Source of the DNA: Inconstantimicrobium porci | GTDB lineage: Bacteria > Bacillota > Clostridia > Clostridiales > Clostridiaceae | Length of the DNA stretch: 64,000 nucleotides | Direction: 5' to 3' | NCBI RefSeq assembly: GCF_009696465.1 | Contig: NZ_VULX01000002.1 | Span: forward strand, 1-64,000 | In this document: piece by piece, positions 12,065 to 21,009 of the stretch | How the letters are laid out: each line of letters starts with the position of its first letter | How positions within the stretch are numbered: the stretch's first letter is position 1 | The notes under the pieces: model-generated | Seen by the model: only the letters and a program-made list of their open reading frames with translations | The model's database searches: none | Told to the model about the DNA's origin: nothing | Translations under genes and position numbers: made by a program

Positions 12065-12763
12065 TTGAAGGTATTTTCACAAAAACATTATGCAATCATA
12101 CTTTATAATTTTATTCTTTCTATACTAATATCTATTTCATCTATATTTATATTTACTTACCTCTTTTTAAAAAGTAAATTTATTTATGGCATTTATCTTA
12201 CTAAAGTAGATTTTTCAAATTGTATATCTCTATCTAAAAATAAAATATACGAAAACTACTGTATTCTCTGTGATTTTATTTCATCACCATTTAAGAATAA
12301 ATTAGTCCTTCCAGACTTCAACATCTCTTATAATTCAATGATTCATTTTTATGATGTCAAAAAAATCTTAACTACATTATTATTAATAACTTTGTTAACA
12401 TTATGCATTATTATCATTCAGTTTATAATCAAATCACTTGCAAAAGCGAAATTCTCTCTCCACTTTCTTATGTATGTTCCTATTGAGCTTATTTTATTCT
12501 GCTCTACTTTAGTTTTATCATTTTACATAAACTTTGATAAATGCTTTTTACTTTTTCATAAGCTGCTCTTTAACAATGATTACTGGCTATTTGACCCTAA
12601 AATAGACCCTATAATAAATATACTGCCAGAAGATTTTTTCCTCATGGCAGCATCCATCATATTATCATCTTTAATTATTGAAAGTATCTTTATCATATTC
12701 ATCAGGAAACATATCCTAAAGACTCATAGCATTCACATTATCAGGTTCTTCTTCCTTAGCTAA
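12065..12763 (+). CDS. DUF1461 / TIGR01906 family integral membrane protein
   Basis: About 232 residues with four to five membrane helices (near residues 10-35, 100-125, 133-155 and 190-215). The extracytoplasmic motif LLFNNDYWLFDPKIDPIINI followed by LPEDFF is the hallmark of the DUF1461/TIGR01906 family, whose role is unknown. TTG at 12065 is chosen because TAGGAGGT at 12051-12058 is correctly spaced; an ATG at 12044 lies before that site. The last 48 bases overlap the convergent O-antigen-ligase-like gene. The final residues after KHILK look non-homologous, so the ancestral stop was probably lost. Confidence 0.75.
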   Translation: MKVFSQKHYAIILYNFILSILISISSIFIFTYLFLKSKFIYGIYLTKVDFSNCISLSKNKIYENYCILCDFISSPFKNKLVLPDFNISYNSMIHFYDVKKILTTLLLITLLTLCIIIIQFIIKSLAKAKFSLHFLMYVPIELILFCSTLVLSFYINFDKCFLLFHKLLFNNDYWLFDPKIDPIINILPEDFFLMAASIILSSLIIESIFIIFIRKHILKTHSIHIIRFFFLS

Positions 12764-14053
12764 CCTATACTGCTGTACAATAGCACCAAGCATGATCCAA
12801 TAAATTGATGCGCAGGCTACCATGCTAATATTAACAAAACTCTGCATTAGATATGTGATAAAGAATAAGAACATAATTTTATATTTGTCATCATTATGCT
12901 TCTTCATTGCTCTAATAAGCTCTTTAAGAATAACTACAATTAATACAATGTAGCATATTAGTGATACAATTCCTCCACATGCCCATAACTCAATAAATTC
13001 ATTATGTGCTTTATCAATTATTTCATTGTACTTTTTTATAAATATCCTATGTTCCTCAAACTCATCCCTGTTAATCCTATATTGAAGAGAGTCAAGTCCA
13101 GCCCCCATGAATGGATGTTTCTCAATTGATTTCATTGTTATTATCCATATAGCTACTCTATTTGTACCTAAAGATCCAACACCTTTTTCGTCGACTTGTG
13201 ATATTTCTTGTCCAATACTACGAAATCTAGATGAAAGCTTTCCATTACTTGTTTGATTAAGCATAGTAAAAACTATCCCTAATGAAAAAATCACAATACC
13301 TGTTCTTATCCACAATTCTTTTCTCTTAATAACAAAAGATAATCCTACAACGCACATTATAGCAAACGCTATCCAGCATCCCCTTGTTGTTGTACATAAA
13401 AGCGCCCCAAAGAGAATTAGTGAGCAGACATAATATATCTTTTCTCCTTTAAATATATAAAGTGGTACTGATAAACTCAAAAAAATCAATATATACGTTG
13501 AAGCAAAATTTTTATTTCCTATAAGCGCAATTGAGCCAAAAGAAATTATTTTTTTACTTAGTATACTTAAGAATATATCGAAGCCATAAAACTGCAGAAT
13601 ACAGTAAATTCCCATTATACATGAAACTATAAGCACTGCTTTAATCATTTTTTTAGTTATTTTAAGATACTTAGCTGACATTAGAAATGAAAGGAAATAA
13701 ATACCAAGTATAATAAGTCCTTCACCCCTGTCCTGCTTTCCTATTATTGCTGTATCTATATCTATAGAAAATATTGTTGTGAACACAAGACTTGCGAAAT
13801 AACATAGTACAATTATTTTTTCCTTGTACATTTTCATCATTTCATTCTTAGTCAGTACTGCTGCAAATAATAGTATAGTTCCTGCTATATACATAAAAAG
13901 CAGCTTTGCTCCAAGATATGGACTGTAATAATTTCTTGTCACAATAAAAGGCATTACCAATACTATACTGTATAAAATCACATTAATAATTTTACATGGA
14001 GATATCTCTCTTGTTGTCATATACTCCACAAACTTCTTAAAACCCAAACCCAT
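12716..14053 (-). CDS. O-antigen ligase / polymerase (Wzy/WaaL-like) family membrane protein
   Basis: A 445-residue polytopic membrane protein with 11-12 hydrophobic segments. It carries the Wzy_C (PF04932) pattern: GNKNFAST in the middle, CTTTRGCWIAFAI, and the large outer loop with GAGLDSLQYRINRDEF then DKAHNEFIELWACGG. The family transfers or polymerises lipid-linked sugar chains. In Gram-positive cells, members act on teichoic-type or capsular polymers, but the substrate cannot be told here. It stands alone, not in a sugar cluster. It ends in TAG and overlaps the convergent DUF1461 gene by 48 bases. Confidence 0.85.
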   Translation of the reverse strand: MGLGFKKFVEYMTTREISPCKIINVILYSIVLVMPFIVTRNYYSPYLGAKLLFMYIAGTILLFAAVLTKNEMMKMYKEKIIVLCYFASLVFTTIFSIDIDTAIIGKQDRGEGLIILGIYFLSFLMSAKYLKITKKMIKAVLIVSCIMGIYCILQFYGFDIFLSILSKKIISFGSIALIGNKNFASTYILIFLSLSVPLYIFKGEKIYYVCSLILFGALLCTTTRGCWIAFAIMCVVGLSFVIKRKELWIRTGIVIFSLGIVFTMLNQTSNGKLSSRFRSIGQEISQVDEKGVGSLGTNRVAIWIITMKSIEKHPFMGAGLDSLQYRINRDEFEEHRIFIKKYNEIIDKAHNEFIELWACGGIVSLICYIVLIVVILKELIRAMKKHNDDKYKIMFLFFITYLMQSFVNISMVACASIYWIMLGAIVQQYRLAKEEEPDNVNAMSL

Positions 14054-14181
14054 AATTTACTCCTGTTTTTACATTATCTAGTTAATTATATCGTAATATC
14101 TTTCTACTATTGTATTTATTTTATAATTTTTAATATAATTATATTAGAGTGATTATTTTATAATTATAGGAGTGATTTAAT

Positions 14182-14469
14182 TTGTTAGAACATGATTATA
14201 TTTGCGATCTTTGTGGAAGGAAAGTACCTACTATAACAAAACATCATCTTATTCCAAAGGAGCACGGCGGCAGGGATCTAAGCACAGCTAAGCTATGTAT
14301 TCCATGCCACAAACAAATTCATGCTCTTTATACAAATAAATATCTCTCAACGAGACTCTACACAATTGATCTTTTGAAAGATGATGAAAAAATCAAAAAA
14401 TATTTAAATTTTATACGCAAGCATCCAGGTGATACAATGATAACTATCAAAAAATCAAAAAGGAGATAA
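14182..14469 (+). CDS. Small HNH-type zinc-finger nuclease-like protein
   Basis: A 95-residue protein with C8-x2-C11, H21-H22, then C39-x2-C42-H43 and H47, the metal-ligand arrangement of small HNH proteins of the YisB type. TTG at 14182 is used with AGGAG eleven bases upstream. It lies alone, convergent to the glycosylase gene (2-base gap). Whether it cuts DNA is unknown; many single-domain HNH proteins of this size are chromosomal and uncharacterised. There is no sign of an intron or phage around it. Confidence 0.8.
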   Translation: MLEHDYICDLCGRKVPTITKHHLIPKEHGGRDLSTAKLCIPCHKQIHALYTNKYLSTRLYTIDLLKDDEKIKKYLNFIRKHPGDTMITIKKSKRR

Positions 14470-14471
14470 TA

Positions 14472-15371
14472 TTATATCTTTATATGATTTTCTCTTGCAT
14501 AATAAAATAAATACTGCTGGGCGAATCCTGATAACCTGCCAAACTTCTCTCGTGCTGCCATTCTTATCTTAGGCAGGGATACATCAGGCATACCATAGAA
14601 ATGTCCCATTGCCCTCTTTACCCATACATCAACTGGGAAGGCTGAATATTTCTCCATTGAAAATAGGATAACACAGTCAGAAACTTTTGCACCAACTCCA
14701 GCAAACTTCTGCATCTCTGTATGACAATCGTCATCACTTAATGATTTGATTCTGTTTAAATCATATTCCTCAAAGCCTTCTATGCCTAAAGAGCACTTAT
14801 ATAGTTTCTGCACAGTGTCAAAAATGTACTTACTTCTGAATGACGCTCCAGTACTTCTTATTTCATCCTCTGTTGCATCCTTAAGTGATTCTAAAGTAGG
14901 AAATGTATAATATGTATTTCCGTTATATTCTACTGGCTTCCCCCACATCTCGCTTATCTTTTTAATAGTTTTTGATATAACGGGAATACTGTTTCTTGCT
15001 GATATTATAAATGAGATAAGTATTTCAAAAGGATCCTGGTTTAAAATTCTAATACCATATCCATAATCAACTGATTTCTTTAGTATTTCATCCTGAGCAA
15101 GCTCTTCCTTTATCTTAGAATAATCTCTTTCCAGGTCAAAATACTTTATCCATATATTTTTAAAATCTTCTTCATTCGTATTATGTATTATAATATCTTC
15201 ATCCTTTTCTTCAAGTTCAATTACCTTTCCAAAAGCAACTCCTATATATCCACGATCACTCTTTTCCCATCTGAAACACTGTCCACATTCAAATACCTGC
15301 TTTATATTAAAGTTCTTAACACCTTTAAGTGTAACTTTTTCATTCTCATAAACTGCATCTTTAAAATCCAT
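14472..15371 (-). CDS. ogg: 8-oxoguanine DNA glycosylase / AP lyase (OGG1-type)
   Basis: Removes 8-oxoguanine from DNA and nicks the abasic site. It is 299 residues. An OGG_N domain at about 15-120 contains FECGQCFRWEKSD. An HhH-GPD domain at about 120-290 has the hairpin FAGVGAKVSDC, whose lysine matches the catalytic lysine of human OGG1 (GVGTKVADC), and SAFPVDVWVKR with the catalytic aspartate. This single-chain OGG1-like form is common in clostridia. The ribosome site AGGAGG precedes the ATG. Confidence 0.92.
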   Translation of the reverse strand: MDFKDAVYENEKVTLKGVKNFNIKQVFECGQCFRWEKSDRGYIGVAFGKVIELEEKDEDIIIHNTNEEDFKNIWIKYFDLERDYSKIKEELAQDEILKKSVDYGYGIRILNQDPFEILISFIISARNSIPVISKTIKKISEMWGKPVEYNGNTYYTFPTLESLKDATEDEIRSTGASFRSKYIFDTVQKLYKCSLGIEGFEEYDLNRIKSLSDDDCHTEMQKFAGVGAKVSDCVILFSMEKYSAFPVDVWVKRAMGHFYGMPDVSLPKIRMAAREKFGRLSGFAQQYLFYYARENHIKI

Positions 15372-15497
15372 AATTAGTCCTCCTATTAATGCATATTTAA
15401 TGATGAAATCAGCAAGTTGATTTCTTTATTTTTTACGGAGGCAAATCCTCCAAACAACCTATATTAATTCTTTTTATCAATAATCACTATTATCTAG

Positions 15498-15519
15498 TTA
15501 TTATTATTATTATTATTAT
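15498..15519. repeat. TTA trinucleotide microsatellite
   Basis: About seven tandem TTA units in the AT-rich gap 15372-15619, which also carries a GGAGG-rich palindrome near 15430-15460 similar to the dispersed repeats described under findings. No gene is seen in this gap. Confidence 0.8.
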
Positions 15520-15619
15520 ACTCTTATTAAATATATTTTTCACCTATTAACTTATGGTTTCTTTTTATTTTAAATGTTATTCATCTTTCTTAAGTTTAAA
15601 TGTGAAATGCAATTCACAT

Positions 15620-16087
15620 TTATAATTTGCATATCATTGATCTCATGTATTCATTAAAGCCATTCTTCTCATATAATCCTAATGCTTTTGTATTATTTGA
15701 AAGAACTTTTAGTGACATATATTTATACCCATCTTCTTTTACTTTTTTCTTTGCTTCTTCCATTAATGTTCTTCCTATATGTAACTTCCTATATTCTTCT
15801 TTGATAATCAGCGCCTCAAGATGAGCATTAGTTTTATTCTTTTCTTCATCAAGTATTATTGCAATTCCTAGTATCTCATTGTTCTTTTCAGCTACCAGAA
15901 CAAATCCAAACTTCCCATTTAGTACTTCTTTAAACAGCTCTTCCTATTCTTTAGAACATCCAAGTTCATTACATTTTAATATGCCCGGAAGCATATCATT
16001 CATCTCTTTATCAAGCTCATTAAAAAAGCTGATTACAGTATTATAATCTCTTGTATCACCTAATCTTATCTCAATATTATTGTTCAT
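15620..16087 (-). pseudogene. GNAT acetyltransferase interrupted by one amber codon
   Basis: From ATG 16087 the frame reads IEIRLGDTRDYNTVISFFNE ... CNELGCSKE, then a TAG at 15944-15946. It continues in the same frame as EELFKEVLNGKFGFVLVAEK, with the acetyl-CoA site EEYRKLHIGRTLMEEA (Q/R-x-x-G-x-G/A-like) and the tail NTKALGLYEKNGFNEYM. Total length would be 155 codons, typical for GNAT proteins. A single stop is the only visible damage. Its ATG overlaps the TAA of the upstream gene (TAATG), so the pair was translationally coupled. Confidence 0.85.
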
Positions 16088-16539
16088 TATTTATATCCCT
16101 CCTTTTTAATAGGTCTTCCTATATGTTTATTCATTCTCCACTGAGGTGCAGGACCATCGTCCCCCCAATATTCATCAACTTCAATAATTTTATCATTCTT
16201 AATATTAATCTTTGTTTCTGAATATATTTGAATATCATGTTCTACAACAACTGCACATGATATATTAGTTGGATTCTTACTTATAGACTCACTATCAACC
16301 TCATAAATGTAACCTACCTTGTTATTATATAAATCCTTAAGTTCATCCTTATAATACTCAGTAAATACAGGCAATCCAGTTTCCTTATCAAATCCATAAG
16401 TATACCAATCAGTCTTTACTGTATAGAACAATGCAACTACCTCATTTGTTGTTAAATACACATACTTCTTCTTGTGATTAGACAAAAATGGTTTCAATAC
16501 TTTAAGCCCACTAGCAGGACTTCCATGATAATATTTCAT
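16087..16539 (-). CDS. Conserved hypothetical with a YYHGSP start, possibly ADP-ribosyltransferase-like
   Basis: About 150 residues from ATG 16539 (ribosome site GGGAG). The start MKYYHGSPASGLKVLKPF followed by YVYLTTNEVVALFYTVK resembles a family of small clostridial proteins. The H-G near the N-terminus and the Y-L-T/S segment recall the first motifs of the ART fold (as in Tpt1/DarT-type enzymes). No function is established, and I cannot identify the catalytic glutamate with confidence. The start further upstream at about 16626 lacks a ribosome site and is unlikely. It is coupled through TAATG to the broken GNAT gene, so the two may once have formed a toxin-antitoxin-like or modification pair (inference). 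Confidence 0.6.
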   Translation of the reverse strand: MKYYHGSPASGLKVLKPFLSNHKKKYVYLTTNEVVALFYTVKTDWYTYGFDKETGLPVFTEYYKDELKDLYNNKVGYIYEVDSESISKNPTNISCAVVVEHDIQIYSETKINIKNDKIIEVDEYWGDDGPAPQWRMNKHIGRPIKKEGYK

Positions 16540-16624
16540 ACTAATCATCTCCCTTAGTATTAAATTAAAAATTACAGTTTTGCCACAGCAAAACTTAACA
16601 TTGATTATTTTAATTTGAAATGAC

Positions 16625-16659
16625 AAAAAATCCTGCTCCCAAAAGAGTCAGGATTTTTT
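16625..16659 (-). terminator. Terminator downstream of hbd
   Basis: AAAAAATCCTG and CAGGATTTTTT form a stem around a CTCCC...GAG loop, with T on both sides. It lies about 110 bases after the hbd stop. Confidence 0.75.
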
Positions 16660-16771
16660 ATCGATTTTGCCAAGCGAAGTCGCGACAAAATAACCTTCAT
16701 TTGGCATTGCCAAAATAATAAGTTTCAATACCAGTATTCATTTAAATTATAATCTGAACTTAAATAAGTAA

Positions 16772-17620
16772 TTACTTAGCGTAGTTGTGGAATCCTCTTC
16801 CAGACTTTCTTCCAAGCCATCCAGCTCTTACATACTTTCTTAATAAAGTACAAGCTCTGTACTTGCTATCTCCAGTTTCATTGTATAGAACATCCATGAT
16901 AGCAAGACATACATCTAGTCCGATTAAATCTCCTAATTCTAGAGGTCCCATTGGGTGGTTTGCACCAAGTTTCATAGCTGTATCTATATCTTCAGCTGTT
17001 GCTACACCTTCCTGAAGAATGAATGCTGCTTCATTGATCATTGGGATAAGTATTCTGTTAACAACAAATCCTGGAGCTTCTTTAACTTCTACTGGAGTCT
17101 TTCCAATAGCTTCAGCTAATGCTTTTACTGTTGCAAAAGTTTCATCTGAAGTAGCTGCTCCTCTGATAACTTCAACAAGCTTCATTACTGGAGCTGGGTT
17201 GAAGAAATGCATTCCTATAACTTTATCAGGTCTGCCAGTTGCAACTGCAACTTCAGTTATTGATAAAGAAGATGTGTTTGAAGCTAAAACAGTTTCTGGT
17301 TTACAGATCTTATCTAGTTCTGCAAATATGCTTTGTTTTATCTTCATATTTTCAACTGCTGCTTCAACTACTAAGTCACAGTCAGCTGCTAAGTTCATAT
17401 CAGTTGTTCCTGATATTTTTGAAAGGATGGCATCTTTATCTTCTTCAGTCATCTTTCCTCTAGCAACTCTCTTTTCAAGTCCTTTTCTAATGTTTCCTAG
17501 TCCTCTGTCAACAAATTCATCTTTAATATCTCTAACGATAACTTCATATCCTTTTTGTGCAAAAGCCTGAGCAATACCAGAACCCATAGTTCCAGCACCT
17601 AAAACAAATATCTTTTCCAT
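16772..17620 (-). CDS. hbd: 3-hydroxybutyryl-CoA dehydrogenase
   Basis: Reduces acetoacetyl-CoA to 3-hydroxybutyryl-CoA in butyrate formation. It is 282 residues. The N-terminal Rossmann fold has [11 protein letters not shown], followed by the catalytic-site [16 protein letters not shown] with the active histidine, then [11 protein letters not shown] and the C-terminal dimer domain ending in [12 protein letters not shown] 17620 is used because GGAGGATATTAAT precedes it. It is the last member of the butyryl-CoA pathway here, but nearly 400 bases filled with repeat DNA separate it from etfA. Confidence 0.97.
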   Translation of the reverse strand: MEKIFVLGAGTMGSGIAQAFAQKGYEVIVRDIKDEFVDRGLGNIRKGLEKRVARGKMTEEDKDAILSKISGTTDMNLAADCDLVVEAAVENMKIKQSIFAELDKICKPETVLASNTSSLSITEVAVATGRPDKVIGMHFFNPAPVMKLVEVIRGAATSDETFATVKALAEAIGKTPVEVKEAPGFVVNRILIPMINEAAFILQEGVATAEDIDTAMKLGANHPMGPLELGDLIGLDVCLAIMDVLYNETGDSKYRACTLLRKYVRAGWLGRKSGRGFHNYAK

Positions 17621-17718
17621 ATTAATATCCTCCAATTTTATATATAACCTGTCTCACAATATATTCTTAATTATCTCGATAAACTGAAATTCATCATATT
17701 AATGTAGAATGTATATTG

Positions 17719-17992
17719 TATAATGTATAATTCAGGACGAAATTAACCGCTCTAAGCTGGTTAATTTCATAATTTTAATGGAGGACACCTCCAAACCTCT
17801 GTAATTATTCAATTACAAAAGTTTTAAAGAGGAATTTGTCCTCTGTTTAAGCAGGCATTCCAAATCTTTGATTTGGCATGTTCGCTTACGTCTTGACCAA
17901 GCAGGCATTCCAAATCTTTGATTTGGCATGTTCGCTTATGCCTTGGCTAGAACTGCGCTTCAGCGAAGTTCAATCCAAAATTATACATTATA
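17719..17992. repeat. MITE-like modular palindromic repeat between etfA and hbd
   Basis: The element starts with TATAATGTATAATT (17719-17732) and ends with the exact reverse complement AATTATACATTATA (17979-17992). Inside lie a hairpin GAAATTAACC...GGTTAATTTC, a TGGAGGACACCTCCA palindrome, and the tandem 50-bp units described separately. No open frame is seen. The rest of 17636-18018 is AT-rich. Confidence 0.75.
17849..17948. repeat. Two tandem 50-bp units inside the repeat element
   Basis: Two copies starting with AAGCAGGCATTCCAAATC follow each other with period 50 and about four mismatches. Each contains a partial palindrome (CATTCCAAATC/GATTTGGCATG). Related hairpins occur at 27113-27152 and 62088-62127. 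Confidence 0.85.
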
Positions 17993-18018
17993 AATTCTAA
18001 ATTATACATTGCAGCAAA

Positions 18019-19026
18019 TTATTCAGCTTCTTTAAGTTCCTTAACCTGAGCTATAAATTCAGGAAGTACTTTATTTAAATCTCCAACTATAGCATAATCA
18101 GCTACTGACATTATTGGGGCAGATTCATCTTTATTGATTGCTATTATAACATCAGAATCCTGCATACCTGCAACGTGCTGTATAGCTCCTGATATACCAC
18201 ATGCAATGTAAATATTAGGTCTTACAGTCTTACCAGTTTGTCCAACCTGTAATGATTTATCTATCCAACCAGCTTCGATAGCTGCTCTTGATCCAGCAAC
18301 TGCTCCACCTAATTCATCAGCTAATTCCTGTAATTTAGCAAAGTTTTCAGCAGAACCTACTCCTCTACCACCAGATACAATAACCTTAGCTTCACTTATA
18401 TCAACTATATCCTTAACTTCCTTGAATACTTCAACAACTTCAGTTCTGATATCTGAAGCTTCTAATTTAACTTCAACATTTTCTACTTTGTAATCAGCAT
18501 TTTCAGTTTCAACCTTAGCAAAAACTCCTGGTCTAACTGTAGCCATCTGAGGTCTGTGAGCTTCGCATGCGATAGTAGCCATTAAGTTACCACCAAATGC
18601 TGGTCTAGTTGCAAGTAATGTACCTGATTCAGCTTCAACATCAAGTGCAGTACAGTCTGCAGTTAATCCAGTCTGTAATCTAGCTGAAACTCTAGGTCCT
18701 AAATCTCTTCCGATGAAAGATGCTCCGATGAATAATATTCCTGGTTTTCTTTCATGAACAAGATCACATATTACTTTTGTATATCCATCAGTTGTGTAAT
18801 TCTTAAGTAGTGGATTATCAGCAACTAATACTTCATCAGCACCATGTTTTCCTAAAACATCTGCTATATTTCCTACGTTTTCTCCTAATAATAGAGCTGT
18901 TAATTTAACTCCTAATTTATCTGCTAATTTTCTTCCTTCACCAAGTAATTCTAAAGCAACCTTCTGAAGTTCTCCATTTCTCTGCTCAGCGAATACCCAT
19001 ATGCCCTTGTAATCTGCTATATTCAT
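18019..19026 (-). CDS. etfA: Electron transfer flavoprotein, alpha subunit
   Basis: 335 residues, with EtfB binding FAD and passing electrons in the Bcd-EtfAB complex, which couples crotonyl-CoA reduction to ferredoxin reduction in clostridia. The N-terminal domain is followed by the FAD-binding C-terminal domain with IVSGGRGVGSAENF, then SRAAIEAGWIDKSLQVGQTGKTV and IACGISGAIQHVAGMQDSD. It is 19 bases downstream of etfB in the crt-bcd-etfB-etfA order. Confidence 0.97.
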   Translation of the reverse strand: MNIADYKGIWVFAEQRNGELQKVALELLGEGRKLADKLGVKLTALLLGENVGNIADVLGKHGADEVLVADNPLLKNYTTDGYTKVICDLVHERKPGILFIGASFIGRDLGPRVSARLQTGLTADCTALDVEAESGTLLATRPAFGGNLMATIACEAHRPQMATVRPGVFAKVETENADYKVENVEVKLEASDIRTEVVEVFKEVKDIVDISEAKVIVSGGRGVGSAENFAKLQELADELGGAVAGSRAAIEAGWIDKSLQVGQTGKTVRPNIYIACGISGAIQHVAGMQDSDVIIAINKDESAPIMSVADYAIVGDLNKVLPEFIAQVKELKEAE

Positions 19027-19045
19027 TACATTTACCTCCTCAATA

Positions 19046-19825
19046 TTAGATGTAGTGCTTTTCCTGTAATTTTGATAATACGTATTCTACAGCTTCTTTA
19101 GCTGGCTTATTAACTAATTCGCCTGCTCCTTTAGCTTCCTTTGTAACTGACTTCTTAACCTTTGTAGGTGATCCTTTAAGTCCAAGTTCTGATAAGTCAA
19201 TATCAAGATCATTTTCAGACCAAACAGTTACTTCCTTGTCAGCTGTATCAAATATATTTACAACGTTCATATATCTTGGATTGTTTAATTCCTTAATTGC
19301 AGTTAATAATACTGGTGCTTTAACCTTTATTATTTCATGTCCATCTTCAAGAGCTCTGTTAACTAAAAGATATTCTCCATCTTTCTTAACATCCTGAACA
19401 TAAGTAACCTGAGGAATTCCTAAATGTTCTGCTATTTCTGGTCCAACCTGAGCTGTATCTCCATCAATAGCTTGTCTTCCTGCGAAGATTACATCATAGT
19501 CTAACTTCTTTATAGCTGCTGCTATAGTTTTTGAAGTAGCAAGAGTATCAGCTCCACCGAATGCTCTACTGCTTAGAAGTATTGCTTCATCAGCTCCCAT
19601 ACATAAAGCTTCTCTTAATGCTGCTTTTGCCTGTGGAGGTCCCATACTTACTACTGTAACTTTAGCGCCTTCATTTTCCTTAAGAACTAGAGCTGCTTCT
19701 AGAGCATTCTTGTCTTCAGGGTTTATTATTGATGGAACACCATCTCTTATAAGAGTTCCAGTAACTGGATTAATCTTTACCACTGTTGTATCTGGTACTT
19801 GTTTTAAACAAACTACTATATTCAT
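19046..19825 (-). CDS. etfB: Electron transfer flavoprotein, beta subunit
   Basis: 259 residues. It has the adenosine-binding fold with CLKQVPDTTVVKINPVTG at the N-terminus, then INPEDKNALEAAL and the signature VNRALEDGHEIIKVKAPVLL. In clostridial Bcd-EtfAB the beta subunit carries the bifurcating FAD. It lies between bcd (16 bases upstream) and etfA, in one operon. Confidence 0.97.
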   Translation of the reverse strand: MNIVVCLKQVPDTTVVKINPVTGTLIRDGVPSIINPEDKNALEAALVLKENEGAKVTVVSMGPPQAKAALREALCMGADEAILLSSRAFGGADTLATSKTIAAAIKKLDYDVIFAGRQAIDGDTAQVGPEIAEHLGIPQVTYVQDVKKDGEYLLVNRALEDGHEIIKVKAPVLLTAIKELNNPRYMNVVNIFDTADKEVTVWSENDLDIDLSELGLKGSPTKVKKSVTKEAKGAGELVNKPAKEAVEYVLSKLQEKHYI

Positions 19826-19841
19826 CTTAATGCCTCCTAAA

Positions 19842-20981
19842 CTATCTTAATAAGCTGCCTGCGATAACCATCTTTTGAACTTCTGAAGTTCCTTCGTAAA
19901 TTTCAGTTATCTTAGCATCTCTCATCATTCTTTCAACTGGATATTCCTTAGTGTATCCATATCCACCGAATAACTGAACACACTTAGTTGTAACGCTCAT
20001 TGCTGTGTTAGCTGCAAATAATTTTGCTTTTGCTGCTGCAACTGTGTAATTCTTTCCATCCTGCTTTAAGCAAGCTGCCTGGTATACAAGGTTCTTAGCA
20101 GCTTCAATTTCTGTAGCCATTTCAGCAACCATCCACTGTAATCCCTGGAACTTAGCAAGAGATCTTCCGAATTGCTTTCTTTCTTTAATGTAGTTTACAG
20201 CTTCTTCTAAAGCTCCTTCAGCTATTCCTAGAGCCTGAGCTGCGATACCGATTCTACCACCATCAAGAGTCTTCATAGCAATCTTGAATCCTTTTCCTTC
20301 TTGTCCAATTAAATTTTCTTTCGGAACTATGCAATCCTGCATTATAAGTTCAGTAGTTGATGAACCTCTGATACCCATCTTGTTTTCTACTTTACCAATT
20401 GAGAATCCAGGGAAATCTTTTTCAACTATAAATGCTGAAATTCCGTGATTTCCTTTTGATTTATCAGTCATAGCAAATATACAGAAAACATCTGCAACTC
20501 CACCATTAGTTATGAATATTTTTGAACCATTTAAAACATAGTGATCTCCTTCAAGAACTGCAGTAGTCTGCTGACCTGAAGCATCTGTACCAGCGCCTGG
20601 TTCAGTTAATCCAAAAGCACCAAGTTTTTCACCTTTAGCTAATGGAACTAAGTACTTAGCTTTTTGTTCTGGTGTACCATTTTCATTAATTAATGAAGCA
20701 CATAAAGATGTGTGAGCTGAAAGAATAACTCCTGTAGTTGCACAAACCTTTGATAATTCTTCAACAGCTATAATGTATGATAATACATCTCCACCAGCTC
20801 CACCATTTTCTTTAGAGAAAGGAATTCCCATCATTCCTAAGGCTCCCATTTTTTTTACGTTTTCCATAGGGAACTTTTCAGTTTCGTCTACTTCAGCAGC
20901 GATAGGCTTAACTTCATTTACTGCAAATTCTCTTACCATTTGTTTAACTAATTGTTGTTCTGTTGTCAATTCAAAGTTCAT
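19842..20981 (-). CDS. bcd: Butyryl-CoA dehydrogenase
   Basis: Short-chain acyl-CoA dehydrogenase reducing crotonyl-CoA to butyryl-CoA. It is 379 residues. FAD and substrate motifs are [16 protein letters not shown] and [14 protein letters not shown]. The [20 protein letters not shown] segment is followed by [17 protein letters not shown], whose glutamate in YEGT is the catalytic base. It works with EtfAB encoded just downstream. GGAGG precedes the ATG. Confidence 0.97.
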   Translation of the reverse strand: MNFELTTEQQLVKQMVREFAVNEVKPIAAEVDETEKFPMENVKKMGALGMMGIPFSKENGGAGGDVLSYIIAVEELSKVCATTGVILSAHTSLCASLINENGTPEQKAKYLVPLAKGEKLGAFGLTEPGAGTDASGQQTTAVLEGDHYVLNGSKIFITNGGVADVFCIFAMTDKSKGNHGISAFIVEKDFPGFSIGKVENKMGIRGSSTTELIMQDCIVPKENLIGQEGKGFKIAMKTLDGGRIGIAAQALGIAEGALEEAVNYIKERKQFGRSLAKFQGLQWMVAEMATEIEAAKNLVYQAACLKQDGKNYTVAAAKAKLFAANTAMSVTTKCVQLFGGYGYTKEYPVERMMRDAKITEIYEGTSEVQKMVIAGSLLR

Positions 20982-21009
20982 TTAATTTACCTCCTCAATC
21001 CCTCAAACA

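Noticed and set aside
15498-15519. The TTA repeat as a phase-variation switch.
   Set aside because: It is not inside a gene or between promoter boxes that I can identify; in such AT-rich DNA it is unremarkable.
17849-17948. The 50-bp direct repeats as a CRISPR array.
   Set aside because: Only two units, no unique spacers between them, and no cas genes. They are part of a palindromic repeat element.
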